Assembly: GCA_012861695.1 (NCBI GenBank)
Contig: JAAOOA010000016.1
Span: 25,889,266 to 25,953,265, forward strand
Direction: 5' to 3'
Length of the DNA: 64,000 bases
DNA from: Trematomus loennbergii
Taxonomy: Eukaryota > Chordata > Actinopteri > Perciformes > Nototheniidae
Part shown: positions 1 to 31,677 of the stretch, piece after piece
How the letters are laid out: each line of letters begins with the position of its first letter
How positions within the stretch are numbered: position 1 is the first letter of the stretch
The notes under the pieces: generated by a model
What the model was told of the DNA's origin: nothing
Seen by the model: the letters and a program-made list of their open reading frames with translations, nothing else
Database searches by the model: none
Translations under genes and position numbers: made by a program

Positions 1-102
1 GCTTTTAATAAAAGTACATTTGACCCCCCTATCGCAACATCGTCAGCACTCACAGAGATGTCATTTTGAAAACATTTCATTTGCTGGTTTTCATCAATTA
101 TT

Positions 103-171
103 TACTTCCATTCTTGAGAGGATCATAAATACATGGATCCTGAGATTGAAGATCAAGCCGGTGACGAGTGA
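103..171 (+). repeat. Dispersed 68-bp segment, copy 1
   Basis: This block matches 28444-28512 at about 90% identity (TACATGGATCCTGAGATTGA core) on the same strand. In both copies it ends at a GTGA-rich boundary. Its class is unknown. Confidence 0.6.
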
Positions 172-180
172 TTATTAACA

Positions 181-505
181 TTTTTAAGTATTCAGAAAAA
201 TCATTTTGAGAAAGTCAGAATTTTGAAAGTCAGATTTTTGAGATTTTGAGAAAGTCTGAATTTTTGAGATTTTGAGAAAAAAGTCAGATTTTTGAGATTT
301 TGAGAAAAAGTCAGAATTTGAGATTTTGAGAAAAAGTCAGAATTTTTAGATATCTTAAGTAAGTACTCATTTTTAAGTATTCAGAAAAAGTCAACATTTT
401 GAGATGAGATTTGTTGAAAGTCAGATTTTTGAGATTTTGAGAAAAAGTCAGAATTTTGAGATTTGTAAAAAAAGTCAGAATTTTTAGATATCTTAAGTAA
501 GTACT
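181..505. repeat. AT-rich minisatellite with higher-order duplication
   Basis: Short imperfect units of the type AGTCAGATTTTTGAGATTTT and GAGAAA are repeated about a dozen times. A longer block ending TTAGATATCTTAAGTAAGTA occurs at about 336-368 and again at 474-505, showing a second-level duplication. Confidence 0.85.
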
Positions 506-1932
506 TAACAAATAAACGATGTAAAACTCAGTTAATGGGGTTCATTTTTAAATTGCATCAGTTTATAGTTCAGTCTAAAGTTCGGTAATTACCGGCTAAC
601 GGAAACTCTGGTATCCTAATGTTATGTACTCCTTCTCCTAACCCCATCGTGCATCTTAGAAAATTACTCTACTTGGCCTTTTTTATTATTTTGTATTCTG
701 ATTCTTTTCTTAATGATGGCAGCAGAGTTGAGACGCCACCACCTTCAAATATAACCACGCTACAGGAAGCAACACATTATCATTTCAGAACTACAACTAT
801 CATTAGATAATCTCTCAATATATAGTGTTTTCCATTATGAAATTAGTTGAAATGACTGTTATGACTGTGTCTGTGGTGGTGCAACACAATCCAGATAATA
901 ACCAGAAAAATATAATTATACATTTTATTTATAAAGGTGCCTTTCAAGGGTACGCAAAACACAAAACATTTCTTTCATTATATTAACATCACATCACGTA
1001 AATTAAAGTGCATGAAGGTAATACAAATACACACATTTTGGTGATGATAATATTTGACAATATTAATAATATATCAAAACATATAAATAAATACATTTAA
1101 TAAGTACATATAATAAAAAAAAGCTTAATTTTCTTCCCAAATATCCTCATTCTACATGAAATGCATACACATCTCCATGATAGAATGAAAATAATACATC
1201 TTACCTAAATGCTTGTTAGTGTCTTTTTGTAAATGTCCCCGCTGTGGGACTAATAAAGGATTTCTGATTAGAAATGAATCCAAAAAGAACAGAAAACAGA
1301 CGTTCCCCTGCACATTTCCTTCCTGCGTCCTGGTACACACTAACTGTTGCGGTACAGTGACCCTTGGTGTGTGTAACGGTGTGATCTTGCCTCTAGCTAA
1401 GGCTCCGGCTCCGTGGAGTTCAGTCCACAGTTTCCACAGTTTCCACATCCAGCCGAGTCCAAAGAACCCTCAGAACCCTCAGAACCCTCAGAACCGACCT
1501 CTGCAGAGCCCAGGTTCCCCTCCTCTCCTGCACCCTCTGATCTGGGATCATTTAAATCTGATTTGATCAATTTCCCTCGCTGTATAATCTATAACTATAA
1601 CACTGTAGAAAGGTTCAAATCTCACTAAAGCAATGATGGGTTTAAGCGGTTAATGGATGTGTTTCACTAGAACTGGGTCAAGCAGAGTTAGCAAATACAT
1701 TTTTCAGAGGATTACAATTCATCTTGCACAGACTGAACTGAAACACTTGATCTAGTATAGTCTGAATAAATGCTGCTGTTTGACCCAGATACAGATCAAG
1801 ACATATCTCCTGATTCACTAATATACTCTCAAATCCACAGAAGTGAATGTCTAATCGTCAAATATTTTGCTCATAAAGTATGATTTAATTTCCGATCTTT
1901 TAACCCCTATTCTGATGAGATGTCTTTTTTAA
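506..1932. other. Non-coding, AT-rich stretch with one LINE tail
   Basis: I see no gene here. A LINE-like 3' end (GGGACTAATAAAGGATT type) lies near 1245-1270 and resembles the one at 48125-48160. A 10-bp tandem repeat (CCTCAGAACC, about 3 copies) lies at 1468-1499. Long frames across this region show no domain. Confidence 0.4.
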
Positions 1933-2763
1933 CCCTTAGATGCATAAGTGGGTCTTTTTTGACCCGGTGAGGTGGTTTTCTTGAAGTAGCTTTGTAATTA
2001 CATTTTTTTATCATTTCATATTCCAGCTATTCCTCAAAAAACATGTTTTGGATATCATGCCATTCACATTTTAAATTTACATTTGATACATTTTAAGAAA
2101 TTGTAGTTTTTGTATTTCTACCCCAAGCTTCCATAAGTGGGTCAAAAATGACCCGCATGCATTTTCTATGGAATCCTCTGGGAACCTTTGATTCTTATCA
2201 CCTGTTGCTGTCAGGAATACATTCACTGTAGACCACACAGACTACATCACAAGTGACACCTCTCAGGAAGATTATTTCACACAGCAAGATCTGATACCTG
2301 TCAGTATAATAATAATAATACATTATATTTGTATAGGGCTTTTCAAGGACTCAAAATCGCTTTACAATATAAGGGAAGGTTAGGGTGGGGGGTATAGGAC
2401 TATCAACTTGATCAACCGGCATGGATTGATGGGGGGTGGGCTATGAGTAGACAAGAGGAGAAGATGAGTTTTGAAAAGGGACTGGAATACTGTGAGGGTC
2501 TCAGAATAGTGGAGATCTTTGCATCGATATGTTCAAAACGTTTTTTTTTCAAATGTAAAACAAATGTCTAAAATTCTAAATAGTGAAAAATTAAATGTAA
2601 AATAAATCTAGTGTGAACCAAAATATAATACTAAATATTATACAAGTGATTTTTCTTAACCAAAATGACAAAAATGGCATAAAAACACACATTATTCTAA
2701 TACGGGTCCTTTTTGACCCACTTATGGAAGAGTGTAGGGTCCAGTCACTCGGGCATCGAAGGG
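1933..2763. mobile_element. piggyBac-like MITE flanked by TTAA
   Basis: The element is bounded by TTAA at 1929-1932 and 2764-2767. Its ends are CCCTTAGATGCATAAG and the approximate inverse CATCGAAGGG, each followed by GTGGGTC/GACCC motifs that recur internally (for example 2138-2155). CCC-type ends and a TTAA target fit piggyBac non-autonomous elements. A second dispersed repeat (about 2305-2520) is probably inserted in it. Confidence 0.75.
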
Positions 2764-3044
2764 TTAAATATGGGCGCAAGAGATGTTATTATAACGGCTC
2801 TGATTGGTGGTTTTAATCAACACTCATTTACCCAATCCTAGTTGTAATTAAAGTGTCCAATAACTCATTTTTTCACTTCTAACTCCTGTTCAAGCTTATT
2901 AAACCCTACCTAAACTGCTAATCTTCTTGATTTATCTCTGATTTTAACTCCCAACAGTCAATCATGTCTTACATTGCAAACCATTTTCATTATCCGGGAT
3001 GTTTCCCCCTCTTTACCTGCTGTTGTCTTTTTTTTTTTCCTCAG

Positions 3045-3238
3045 ACGAAAGAGAGATGACGGAGGAGGATAGAGCCACTAAACAAGATGAAGAGGGTGAG
3101 AGCCAATCAGAAGAGCAGCTGCCACAGGAGGAGGAAGAGCAGCAGGAGGAAGAAGTAGATGTAGAAGAAGTAGTTCAGGAGGAGGAAGAGGTGAAACCAG
3201 AGCAGAGTCACAGCGCCCCCTGTGAGACAGAGTCGTAA
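3045..3238 (+). CDS. Last coding exon of an unidentified acidic protein (partial, gene continues left of the window)
   Basis: A strong acceptor, a T-rich tract ending in CCTCAG at 3044, opens an exon that reads ERE-MTEEDRATKQDEEGESQ, then a long Glu/Gln/Val-rich stretch, and stops at TAA (3236-3238) after HSAPCETES. The first two bases complete a codon from the previous exon (phase 1). The product is a strongly acidic C-terminal tail without a recognisable domain. Such tails occur in chaperones, nuclear proteins and cytoskeletal proteins, so no function is assigned. No earlier exon could be recognised in the first 3 kb. It is followed by about 2.1 kb of largely repeat-free sequence with polyadenylation signals, which supports a true gene end. 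A short start at the internal ATG is possible but less likely given the splice acceptor. Confidence 0.6.
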
Positions 3239-5395
3239 TTGCATAGAGTGCAAACTAAAGGTTCTGTTATTGGCCGTGATAGACAGGTGGCATTTCAAAG
3301 CAATATACATTAATATCATTCTTTCTTACAACCTTTTTTGGGTCTGAAAACCACTTTTTTCTCGTCAAAACACCATCAAATAAAGCCAAGCATGTAGAGG
3401 AGATTATCTACTTTGTAAATGGTGCATAAAATGTTCATTTCTGGCATGCAGAATTATGCAAATCATGTCCAATCAAACAACGATATTGCCTGAAATGACG
3501 CCAGCATATCACGGCCGTTACAGCTCCCTGAGAAGGTGTCAGATTGATGATTGTAGTTTTAAATCTTAAGGCTGTGTCTCCACAGAGCTGCTGATAACGC
3601 TCTATATGTGGTGACTGTTTTATTCACTTTTAAGTATTCTATCATTTAAGGTTTTTTAAGTACTTGGCTGCTGTATGATTTCTTTATGATAAGTTTAAGA
3701 TACAACCGCTGCTTCACAACAGGTTTGTCGTAAAATGCAGTAAAACATGCTTACATCTTGAATCCTTTAGTGACCCCATTGTCTTTATGTGTAGCTTAAT
3801 ATCACAGTTTATTATGGAACATGTAAGTATTGTGTGCATGTCGACAAACCAGTTGTGAATCAGGACATTCTATCAGTATAATATTACGTTTTAAGGTACT
3901 GCTATAGCTTTTTTTCACCTCCCATTTTTTAAATCTCCTATACAAGCTTTTAGCCAACTTTTTAACAATGTTGGCTAATTGTGTAAGAGCCACAGCTGGA
4001 CACATTTAAAGTTTTATTTTAATGATATTTTAGCAGCTTTTCCCAGACGAGATGTATCTGAGATTTGAGCAGTTTTTAAATTGACGCTAACCAATGAAAA
4101 CAGTCCAGATTACGACTGTTTGTTTACCGTTCATGCCTTTTGTTGGTGAGAAAGTTGCATGCAATCTATGTAGACCAACTTCTTTCAGCAACACATTTAA
4201 CGAGTACTATGTAATGCCCCACTTATTACTGCAGCTACACAGAACAACACCTAAACACAGCCGTCAGTGGTGCAGCAGAAAGTGTTTTTATTTGAGCACA
4301 GACGCATGATTGTTGTAGAAACCATTCTGTGTAACCCCTCTCCATAGATAGAAACAACATGTGTACACAGCAGGGCTTATTTGACTTATTCTAATTTTAG
4401 ATTATGGTCAAAAAGCCTAAACAAATCTAAAATTAAAGTACGTTTTTTCTTTGAGGTGTGGCCCTTGAACCTAAAGGGGTCAGTGTTTTATGAGCAGTGC
4501 TAACTATGTCTGAACAAACTTTTAAACGGTAAAGGAAATGAACAGAGTGGAGCTTAATCTATTTATTGCCAATTAGTGTTCTCACTGTGTTTTATCTTGA
4601 CTTCATTTGCACTGAGTTTCTCTTTGTATTTATTCGGCCATATTGTGTTTTAATCTGTTCAGGTACTGTTTGATTTGAAACTTTAACTACCACTGAAACA
4701 ATTATTATAAGGTCCGGTTTGGGTTCTCTAGAAATGGTTGAAGTACAGTACTTTGTTTTATTCACTCTCCTTTTGCTCAAGTGTTTTTAACGTGTGCTTA
4801 CAGAGTTTACAGTGTATCCTGCTACTGTAGCAACACACACAACACATATTTATTTAAACAATGAGGGTCTATGCAAGTATAAAAACATGGGGCCTGGTCC
4901 TAGAAACACACACAGACTGAGTTGTTCTATTTGGGTACAAAAACAACACATACAACTCTATTGAATGTGTTGACTTTAACGTGATAGTTTTCATATTCAT
5001 TCTGTGTGTTTCTGGGCTTGCATCGTCTGGCCTTCTGAATCTAAACATGTTAACAAAAGTGATTTTGGACGAACCTTTTCTTGAGACCTTCATTTGAAGT
5101 TTCCTGACTCTTGACTTCTTGGCATTTTAACTGACCTGTGTTTACCTGTTTGATACCAGTGTTAATAACCTTCTTATCCCACTGATGGTGATGAAATGTG
5201 GAACAAATCCTCAGCTGTCACTCTTATTTATGATTTTAAAAACTCTTGCTTTGTCTCCCGCACTGAGTGTAACACATGTTTACTTCATTCTTCCTCTGAT
5301 AGATTTATCAATTCTCCTTTTCTGGATTAATGGTTGTCATAAAGTGGGCACATTGCACGCTTAATAAACGTTTTAGCAACAAAGGAACTTGTTTT
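3239..5395 (+). other. Probable long 3'UTR of the acidic-tail gene
   Basis: The 2.1 kb after the stop contains no obvious mobile element, unlike its flanks. Canonical AATAAA hexamers occur at 3379-3384 and at 5363-5368. The second is followed within 25-45 bases by a GT/T-rich stretch, as expected of a cleavage site. A MITE begins just after it, at 5438. Confidence 0.45.
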
Positions 5396-5437
5396 TCTGA
5401 TGTTATTCTGTCCATGTCTGCTTCACACATTAATTAA

Positions 5438-6358
5438 AGTGGACCTATTATGCTATATTGGAAAATATATTGTATATTGTATATTGAAGTTTTTTGCTTA
5501 AAATACCAAACAGATCCCCCATTGTAGCCATGCCTCATACTGTTCATACCCCTCTTTTGAAGCCCTGTTAGAGAAACAAGGATTTTGGGTCCTTAGCTTG
5601 AAAAAAAAGAAAGAAGAGGAGGCGGAGCTAATGCCTGATCAGAATTCTACCGGAGATAAAGTTAAATTCTGCTGTGATAAACGCCATCCTGTTCTAAACC
5701 ACATCAAGGATTATTTCTGAAACAGTATGGAGCTCAATGGTTTTTCTCTTGGGGGTTTATCACAAGGTGAGTTTTTTTTTTTATTTCCTGCTTTTTAAAC
5801 ACATGGGCCCTTTCTCATGTCTTCAAATGTTCCTCCTCGACTCCTCGATTCCTCGGTCCTCCGGTAGTGACCCGGAAATGAATTTTAGCGCGCCATGTTG
5901 AAGGACATCTCATTTCTCGAAATGCACATCGAGGACCGAGCATCGAGCGTCGAGGAGGCTCTCTGGAGGAGCTATAACCGAGGATACACTGATGGGTCCT
6001 CCACGGCTCCTCCGTGGATGCATTTCCGGGAACAGAGATGTTTCAAAGAGTCGTGACTTATCTCAGCCAATGACAGCTCTGCATGCATCCCCTGGATATT
6101 ATTTTATTAACTGCTTTCATCGCGACGCGATGTTTACAGTGAGAACAGCTGTGAGGTCCGTTCAGAAAGCAGAGCAGTGTGTATAATATATCATATCACT
6201 CAGTATAACAGGCCTACTCTCTTTATTTGCTTGAGTTTAGTAGATATCTACAAACAAAGTCGATATTTTTCTAAAACCATTTAGTGCTTCACATAATAAA
6301 ATACACAACGGCTGGAGCCTGATTATATGCTTTAGGAGCTGTAGGTGCGTGTGTGGTG

Positions 6359-6406
<48 letters not shown>

Positions 6407-7282
6407 TGTGTGTGTGGTGCAGTGTGTGCGTAGATGCAGCGGACAGACAGGTCTCAGTTGGTTTGGTGTCCTCTGCTTACTTGTAAATAAACTTTTGGCC
6501 CGTCATTTATTTCCCTAATTGTAGCGACCAGAGAGGGGGGGGGGGGGGATATATCCAGTCTCTGATAGTGTTACGTTATTATGAGAGTGTTCTGTTTGAT
6601 TCTGAAATTGTATATATTTATATAAATATATACATATATGTGTGTGTGTGTCTGTGTGTATGTCCGCATCTGTAGCCTGTTATTGTCTCATCATTATACC
6701 GCACTGTGAATGAATTAAAAGTAAATATATAAGTCGTCATGAACACATCTGTCCATCAGACAGAGGGCTGCTGTGCCTCCTGTCATAATTAACGGACGTC
6801 TCTTTAATATGACCACTCAGAGGAGAGGAGTTCTCATTTCTCTAACCACCTGCTGCTTCCCCTCCTCTCTCCTCGGTTCCCCTCCTCGGCTCCTCCGCTC
6901 GCATCTCCTGTGGGCGGGACTAAGTCTCGAGGATAGGAGTCGAGGAGGGGAGTCGAGGAGGAACATTTGAAGACATGAGAAAGGGCCATGTGCTCTCCAG
7001 TACAGGTTAGCTCTGAGTGTTAGCTATGCTAATGTAAACAAAGACGAGATTACGTCCAAACACGTCAGGCTTTGTTCTGATAGCAACTGTCTGTGGGTCC
7101 GCCGCCGATTTGACGTCATATCCGCAGCAAATCTATCCGCTCGTTGTAGCCCCGTTTTTAAAAAGATTTGGGTACGGAGGAAAAGAGAAAGGGTTTTATT
7201 TTCTGACGCTGCGTGAGTCACACCAAAATACACATTTATGTATAAAGACATCAAAAAGTGCATTTTGCATGATAGGTCCCCT
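5438..7282. mobile_element. TTAA MITE, family A (AGG..CCTATCATGC ends), interrupted by another element
   Basis: TTAA duplications at 5434-5437 and 7283-7286 flank ends AGTGGACCTATTATGC and GCATGATAGGTCCCCT. Internal landmarks (AAATACCAAACAGATC, GTACAGGTTAGCTCTGAGTG) are shared with the copies at 13109-13949 and 41409-42108. A 1.18-kb element (5806-6987) is nested inside. Confidence 0.88.
5806..6987. mobile_element. Nested DNA element with GGCCCTTTCTCATG ends and 3-bp target duplication
   Basis: Inverted ends of about 40 bp (GGCCCTTTCTCATGTCTTC) are flanked by ATG on both sides. The empty site can be read from the related MITE at 13109-13949. The interior holds a (GT)n tract (6351-6424), a G run (6534-6548) and repeated CCTCCTCG/CGAGGAGG blocks, but no transposase. 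A 3-bp duplication would suit PIF/Harbinger, though ATG is not the usual TWA target. Confidence 0.8.
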
Positions 7283-7460
7283 TTAAGATTTATTCGTTTT
7301 AATTCATTAATAATTAAATTAGGCTCAAATAAAATTGGATGCATGGCTAGTTAGCAGGAGGGGATGAGAAAATGTTGTTTGTTGGGATTTTGGTGAATTT
7401 TTGAATTGCTCTCTGGTGCTATACTAAAATGTGCGCCATGCTCCACAAAACACACATATA

Positions 7461-9069
7461 CAGGACTGTCTCAGAAAATTAGAATATTGTGATAAAGTTC
7501 TTTATTTTCTGTAATGCAATTAAAAAAACAAAAATGTCATACATTCTGGATTCATTACAAATCAACTGAAATATTGCAAGCCTTTTATTATTTTAATATT
7601 GCTGATTATGGCATACAGCTTAAGAAAACTCAAAAATCCTATCTCTAAATATTAGAATATCATGAAAAAGTATACTAGTAGGGTGTTCAACGAATCACTT
7701 GAATCGTCTAATTAACTCGAAACACCTGCAAGGGTTTCCTGAGCCTTGAAAAACACTCAGCTTGGTTCAGTAAACTAAATCACAAGTATGGGGAAGACTG
7801 CTGATCTGACTGCTGTCCAGAGGACCGTCATTGACACCCTCCATCAGGAGGGTAAGACACAAAAAGAAATTTCTCAAAGAGCAAGCTGTTCACAGAGTGC
7901 AGTTTCAAAGCACATCCACAAAAAGTCTGTTGGAAGGGGGAAATGTGGCAGGAAACGCTGCACAACCAAGAGAGATGACCGCAGCCTTAACAGCATTGTG
8001 AAGAAGAGTCGCTTCCAGAATTTGGGGGAGCTTCAAAGACAGTGGACTGAAGCTGGAGTCCAGGTATCAAAAGTCACTGTTCACAGGCGTGTCCGGGAAA
8101 TGGGCTACAATAGCCGTATTCCCATGGTCAAGCCACTTCTGAACTCAAGACAACGGAAGAGGCGTCTGACTTGGGCTAAGGAAAAGAAGCACTGGACAGT
8201 TGCACAGTGGTCCAAAGTCCTCTTTTCAGACGAAAGCAAGTTTTGTATTTCATTTGGAAGTCAAGGCGCCAGAGTCTGGAGAAAGGCTGGAGAGGCGCAA
8301 AATCCAAGTTGCTTGAAATCCAGTGTGAAGTTCCCACAGTCAGCGATGGTTTGGGGAGCCATGTCAGCTGCTGGTGTTGGTCCACTGTGTTTCATCAAGC
8401 CCAGAGTAAATGCAGCTGTGTACCAAGAGATTTTAGAGCACTACATGCTTCCGTCTGCTGAAAAGCTCTATGGAGATGAGGAATTCATTTTCCAGCATGA
8501 TCTGGCACCTGCCCACAGTGCCAAAACCACCAGTAACTGGTGTACTGACCATGGCATTACTGTCCTCGATTGGCCTGCAAATTCCCCTGACCTGAACCCC
8601 ATAGAGAATATGTGGGGTATTGTGAAGAAGAAGCTGAAAGACACCAGACCCAACAATGCTAATGAGCTAAAGGCCGCTATTGAAGCATCCTGGGCATCCA
8701 TAACACCTCAGCAATGCCACAGGCTGATTGCCTCCATGCCACGCCGCATTGATGCAGTAATCCGTGCAAAAGGATTCCCAACCAAGTACTGAGTGCATTA
8801 ATGGACATTTTCAAATGTTTGATTGTGTTTTGCTGTTATAAATCTTTTTTTTTTACTTGGTCTGAGGAACTATTCTAATTTTTTGAGATAGGATTTTTGA
8901 GTTTTCTTAAGCTGTATGCCATAATCAGCAATATTAAAATAATAAAAGGCTTGCAATATTTCAGTTGATTTGTAATGAATCCAGAATGTATGACATTTTT
9001 GTTTTTTTAATTGCATTACAGAAAATAAAGAACTTTATCACAATATTCTAATTTTCTGAGACAGTCCTG
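7461..9069 (+). mobile_element. Full-length Tc1/mariner element with identical 185-bp inverted repeats
   Basis: The element is 1609 bp and flanked by the TA target duplication (7459-7460 and 9070-9071). Its ends start CAGGACTGTCTCAG. By eye, the terminal repeats 7461-7645 and 8885-9069 are identical. Inner direct repeats (a second ATTAGAATA motif) give the IR/DR layout of reconstructed fish Tc1 elements. It lies between a nested MITE and a TTAA MITE. Confidence 0.95.
7788..8792 (+). CDS. Tc1-family transposase, intact
   Basis: This 334-residue ORF opens with MGKTADLTAVQR. An N-terminal paired-type helix-turn-helix (residues about 9-50, EISQRASCSQSAVSKHIHKK) is followed by a second DNA-binding helix region with basic residues. 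The DD34E catalytic domain follows: first Asp in VLFSDESKF, second Asp in FQHDLAPAHS, and Glu in NSPDLNPIENMWG. The length matches complete Tc1 transposases (about 340 residues), and no stop or frameshift interrupts it. It catalyses cut-and-paste transposition at TA sites through the flanking inverted repeats. With identical ends, this copy is young and could still encode active enzyme. Any activity is untested. Confidence 0.95.
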   Translation: MGKTADLTAVQRTVIDTLHQEGKTQKEISQRASCSQSAVSKHIHKKSVGRGKCGRKRCTTKRDDRSLNSIVKKSRFQNLGELQRQWTEAGVQVSKVTVHRRVREMGYNSRIPMVKPLLNSRQRKRRLTWAKEKKHWTVAQWSKVLFSDESKFCISFGSQGARVWRKAGEAQNPSCLKSSVKFPQSAMVWGAMSAAGVGPLCFIKPRVNAAVYQEILEHYMLPSAEKLYGDEEFIFQHDLAPAHSAKTTSNWCTDHGITVLDWPANSPDLNPIENMWGIVKKKLKDTRPNNANELKAAIEASWASITPQQCHRLIASMPRRIDAVIRAKGFPTKY

Positions 9070-9459
9070 TATACTTAATGCTATCCATTGTATCCTGAGT
9101 AAGCAACATAGTGTTTTCAACTTGAAAAAAGTGCATGTTTTTGAGCAAAATGTACCTTGAAACTCCACAATCATGACTACATTTTTTGCCTGCTATAAAA
9201 AAAAGTAATACAACACAATTTGATGTAACGATGAAGAAACCTCCTTTATTTTTCACTCCATTTCACATCTACACAATTGTAAATATATAAAAAAACAATA
9301 AATGATTAGTGCAACATGACCGCCAACCTTTATTGAATTGATAAACAAACAGAAATGGTCTTTTCTCATCAGGAATCAGCCGCCAAATAAATCAAGTTGC
9401 CTGAACATGGTACATGGCAACACTGCAGCTTTTATATCTCTTAACAAACCTCCAATTAA

Positions 9460-9843
9460 AGGTGGGGTAGGTAATTCACTTCAGAAACACTTTTTGTTAT
9501 ATTCCATGGAATGCTCTTAACATCCCGATAGCAATGAACACATTAAATGCTTTGACAATAAATACATACAAACATTTCATCTGTGGAAGCCGTGGCGCTG
9601 TAAAAAGCACGACCAATCATCTGAGCCGGCCCGGCTAAAATAACTGGATGGCCTACCTGCCTGTCAGCCTTCCATCTCGTGCACAAACTTATCTCGTGTC
9701 CTCATTGGTCATGTGTGCGTACGTGTGTGTTGGAGGAGGGGCTCTGTAAGGAAGTCTGAAGGAAGGGGCAGATTTTTTTCGGCTGCGTAGTTTCAAATTC
9801 TAGCGCACTCGAGCTGGTTTCTCCATTTTTACCTACCCTACCT
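9460..9843. mobile_element. TTAA MITE, family B (AGGTGGGGTAGGTAA ends), copy 1
   Basis: TTAA at 9456-9459 and 9844-9847 flank inverted ends AGGTGGGGTAGGTAA and TTACCTACCCTACCT. Most of the 384 bp aligns with 43911-44262. Confidence 0.9.
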
Positions 9844-9847
9844 TTAA

Positions 9848-10664
9848 AGCTGCACACATTATTCATATCATCTTAAATCCAATGTTCCCAAAATGTTCAT
9901 ATATTAAAATGAAATGATCTCACCAAGACTGCATGCATTTGCTGGCTCTAAATTAAATCTTCGTCAGCTCTGTTGTTTTAGTTTTTAAAATGTCTTTTCA
10001 GATTTTCAATCACAGTCCTTTATCAAGGTTGAAAGTCACTTATCGAAAAATAAAACTCAAAACTAACTAACCTTCACAAACTGTACAACAGATAAAGAGG
10101 AATTTTCACGACAAAGCAAAACTCCTGACACTAACCATGAATATTTACATATCTCACAACCATCAAGATGAATGAGAAGTCATGTGAGTGTCAGGCAAAA
10201 CAAAACAATAAAACTTCCAAGGAGAAATACATATTGCCCACACTCAAAAAACACAAGAGTATGCCATCTTCCTGGTAATAAAATTAGAATAAAATAAAAT
10301 TTAACACATCTTTTCCAGAGACGTTCATTCTAAAATAAGTCCTTCCTGTGACCTGCAGTAATGAGAGAATTCTTTTTCTATTCAGCCAAAATATTAAGTG
10401 ATTTATTTGCCTAATTGCATCCATTGTTAATTTGTCCTATAACAAGAGTAATTATAAGTAATAAGAGTAATAGAGTGGGGAAGGAATGAGTCTTAAAACC
10501 CGGAAATGAGTCAGCATTTTACCACTTCCACTTCCTTTGTCTCAGAGACACCGTATTTTTGTTGACAAAGATAATGAAATAAAATCTGTGGTTTACCCAA
10601 CCTGAAGAGATTTTAAACTTTTTGTGTTACGACATTCAATAAGTAAATAACCCACTAAACGTCA
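9848..10664. other. Non-coding stretch before the 72-bp array
   Basis: No gene is seen. The segment 10480-10545 (CCGGAAATGAGTCAGCATTT) also occurs just left of the second 72-bp array, near 59320-59345. The arrays are therefore parts of a larger dispersed repeat. Confidence 0.5.
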
Positions 10665-11040
10665 TTATAGCCCAACATTAGCCGCCGTTAGCTTAGCGGT
10701 GGTGACGTGAAGTCATGTGACCATGCTGTAGTTCCTTTATAGCCCAACATTAGCCACCTTTAGCTTAGCGGTGGTGACGTGAAGTCATGTGACCATGCTG
10801 TAGTTCCTTTATAGCCCAACATTAGCCACCTTTAGCTTAGCGGTGGTGACGTGAAGTCATGTGACCGAGCTGTAGTTCCTTTATAGCCCAACATTAGCCG
10901 CCTTTAGCTTAGCGGTGGTGACGTGAAGTCATGTGACCGTGCTGTAGTTCCTTTATAGCCGAACATTAGCCGCCTTTAGCTTAGCGGTGGTGACGTGAAG
11001 TCATGTGACCTTGCTGTAGTTCCTTTATTGCCTAATGTTA
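10665..11040. repeat. 72-bp satellite array 1, about 5 units
   Basis: Units start at 10669, 10741, 10813, 10885 and 10957, exactly 72 bp apart. Each holds CCAACATTAGCC, GCTTAGCGGTGGTGACGTGA and GTCATGTGAC. The last unit decays into TTTATTGCCTAATG. The same unit forms the array at 60064-60560. Confidence 0.97.
11024..11029 (-). other. Candidate polyadenylation signal for chrna1
   Basis: AATAAA reads on the minus strand about 380 bases past the chrna1 stop codon. It lies in the last, diverged unit of the 72-bp satellite, where the other units have TTTATAG instead of TTTATT. It is the nearest canonical hexamer I see downstream of the stop. Confidence 0.3.
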
Positions 11041-11312
11041 ACCTTTTACTTAAAACAACATATAGATATATAAACGTGTGTCTTTTTTCTGAAATAGCCC
11101 AAAATTCTGCATAAAAATCCCATTGCTTTCATTTTTTAATACTAGAAAAATGAAATCACTGCACCACTTAGCAATAAAACTCTGTACAAAGTAAATCAAA
11201 TAACTTCAAGTATGACTCATGTAGATCAAGATACGTGTGCCTTTAAAATGCAACTTTAAAACAACCTGAACACATGATAAACACTTATTTTTCCCGATGC
11301 GTCTCCAGGTGA

Positions 11313-11318
<6 letters not shown>

Positions 11319-11402
<84 letters not shown>
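11319..11402. repeat. (GT)n microsatellite at the start of the chrna1 3'UTR
   Basis: This is a GT tract of about 84 bp with one extra G. On the chrna1 strand it is an (AC)n run beginning three bases after the stop codon. Confidence 0.97.
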
Positions 11403-11404
<2 letters not shown>

Positions 11405-11405
11405 T

Positions 11406-31677
<20,272 letters not shown>

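Noticed and set aside
1213..1566. 117-codon plus-strand frame
   Set aside because: It begins in a LINE tail, crosses a 10-bp tandem repeat, and shows no domain or splice context.
10665..11040. CRISPR-like array
   Set aside because: The 72-bp units follow each other directly, with no unique spacers, in a vertebrate genome. The 57-bp array fails for the same reason.
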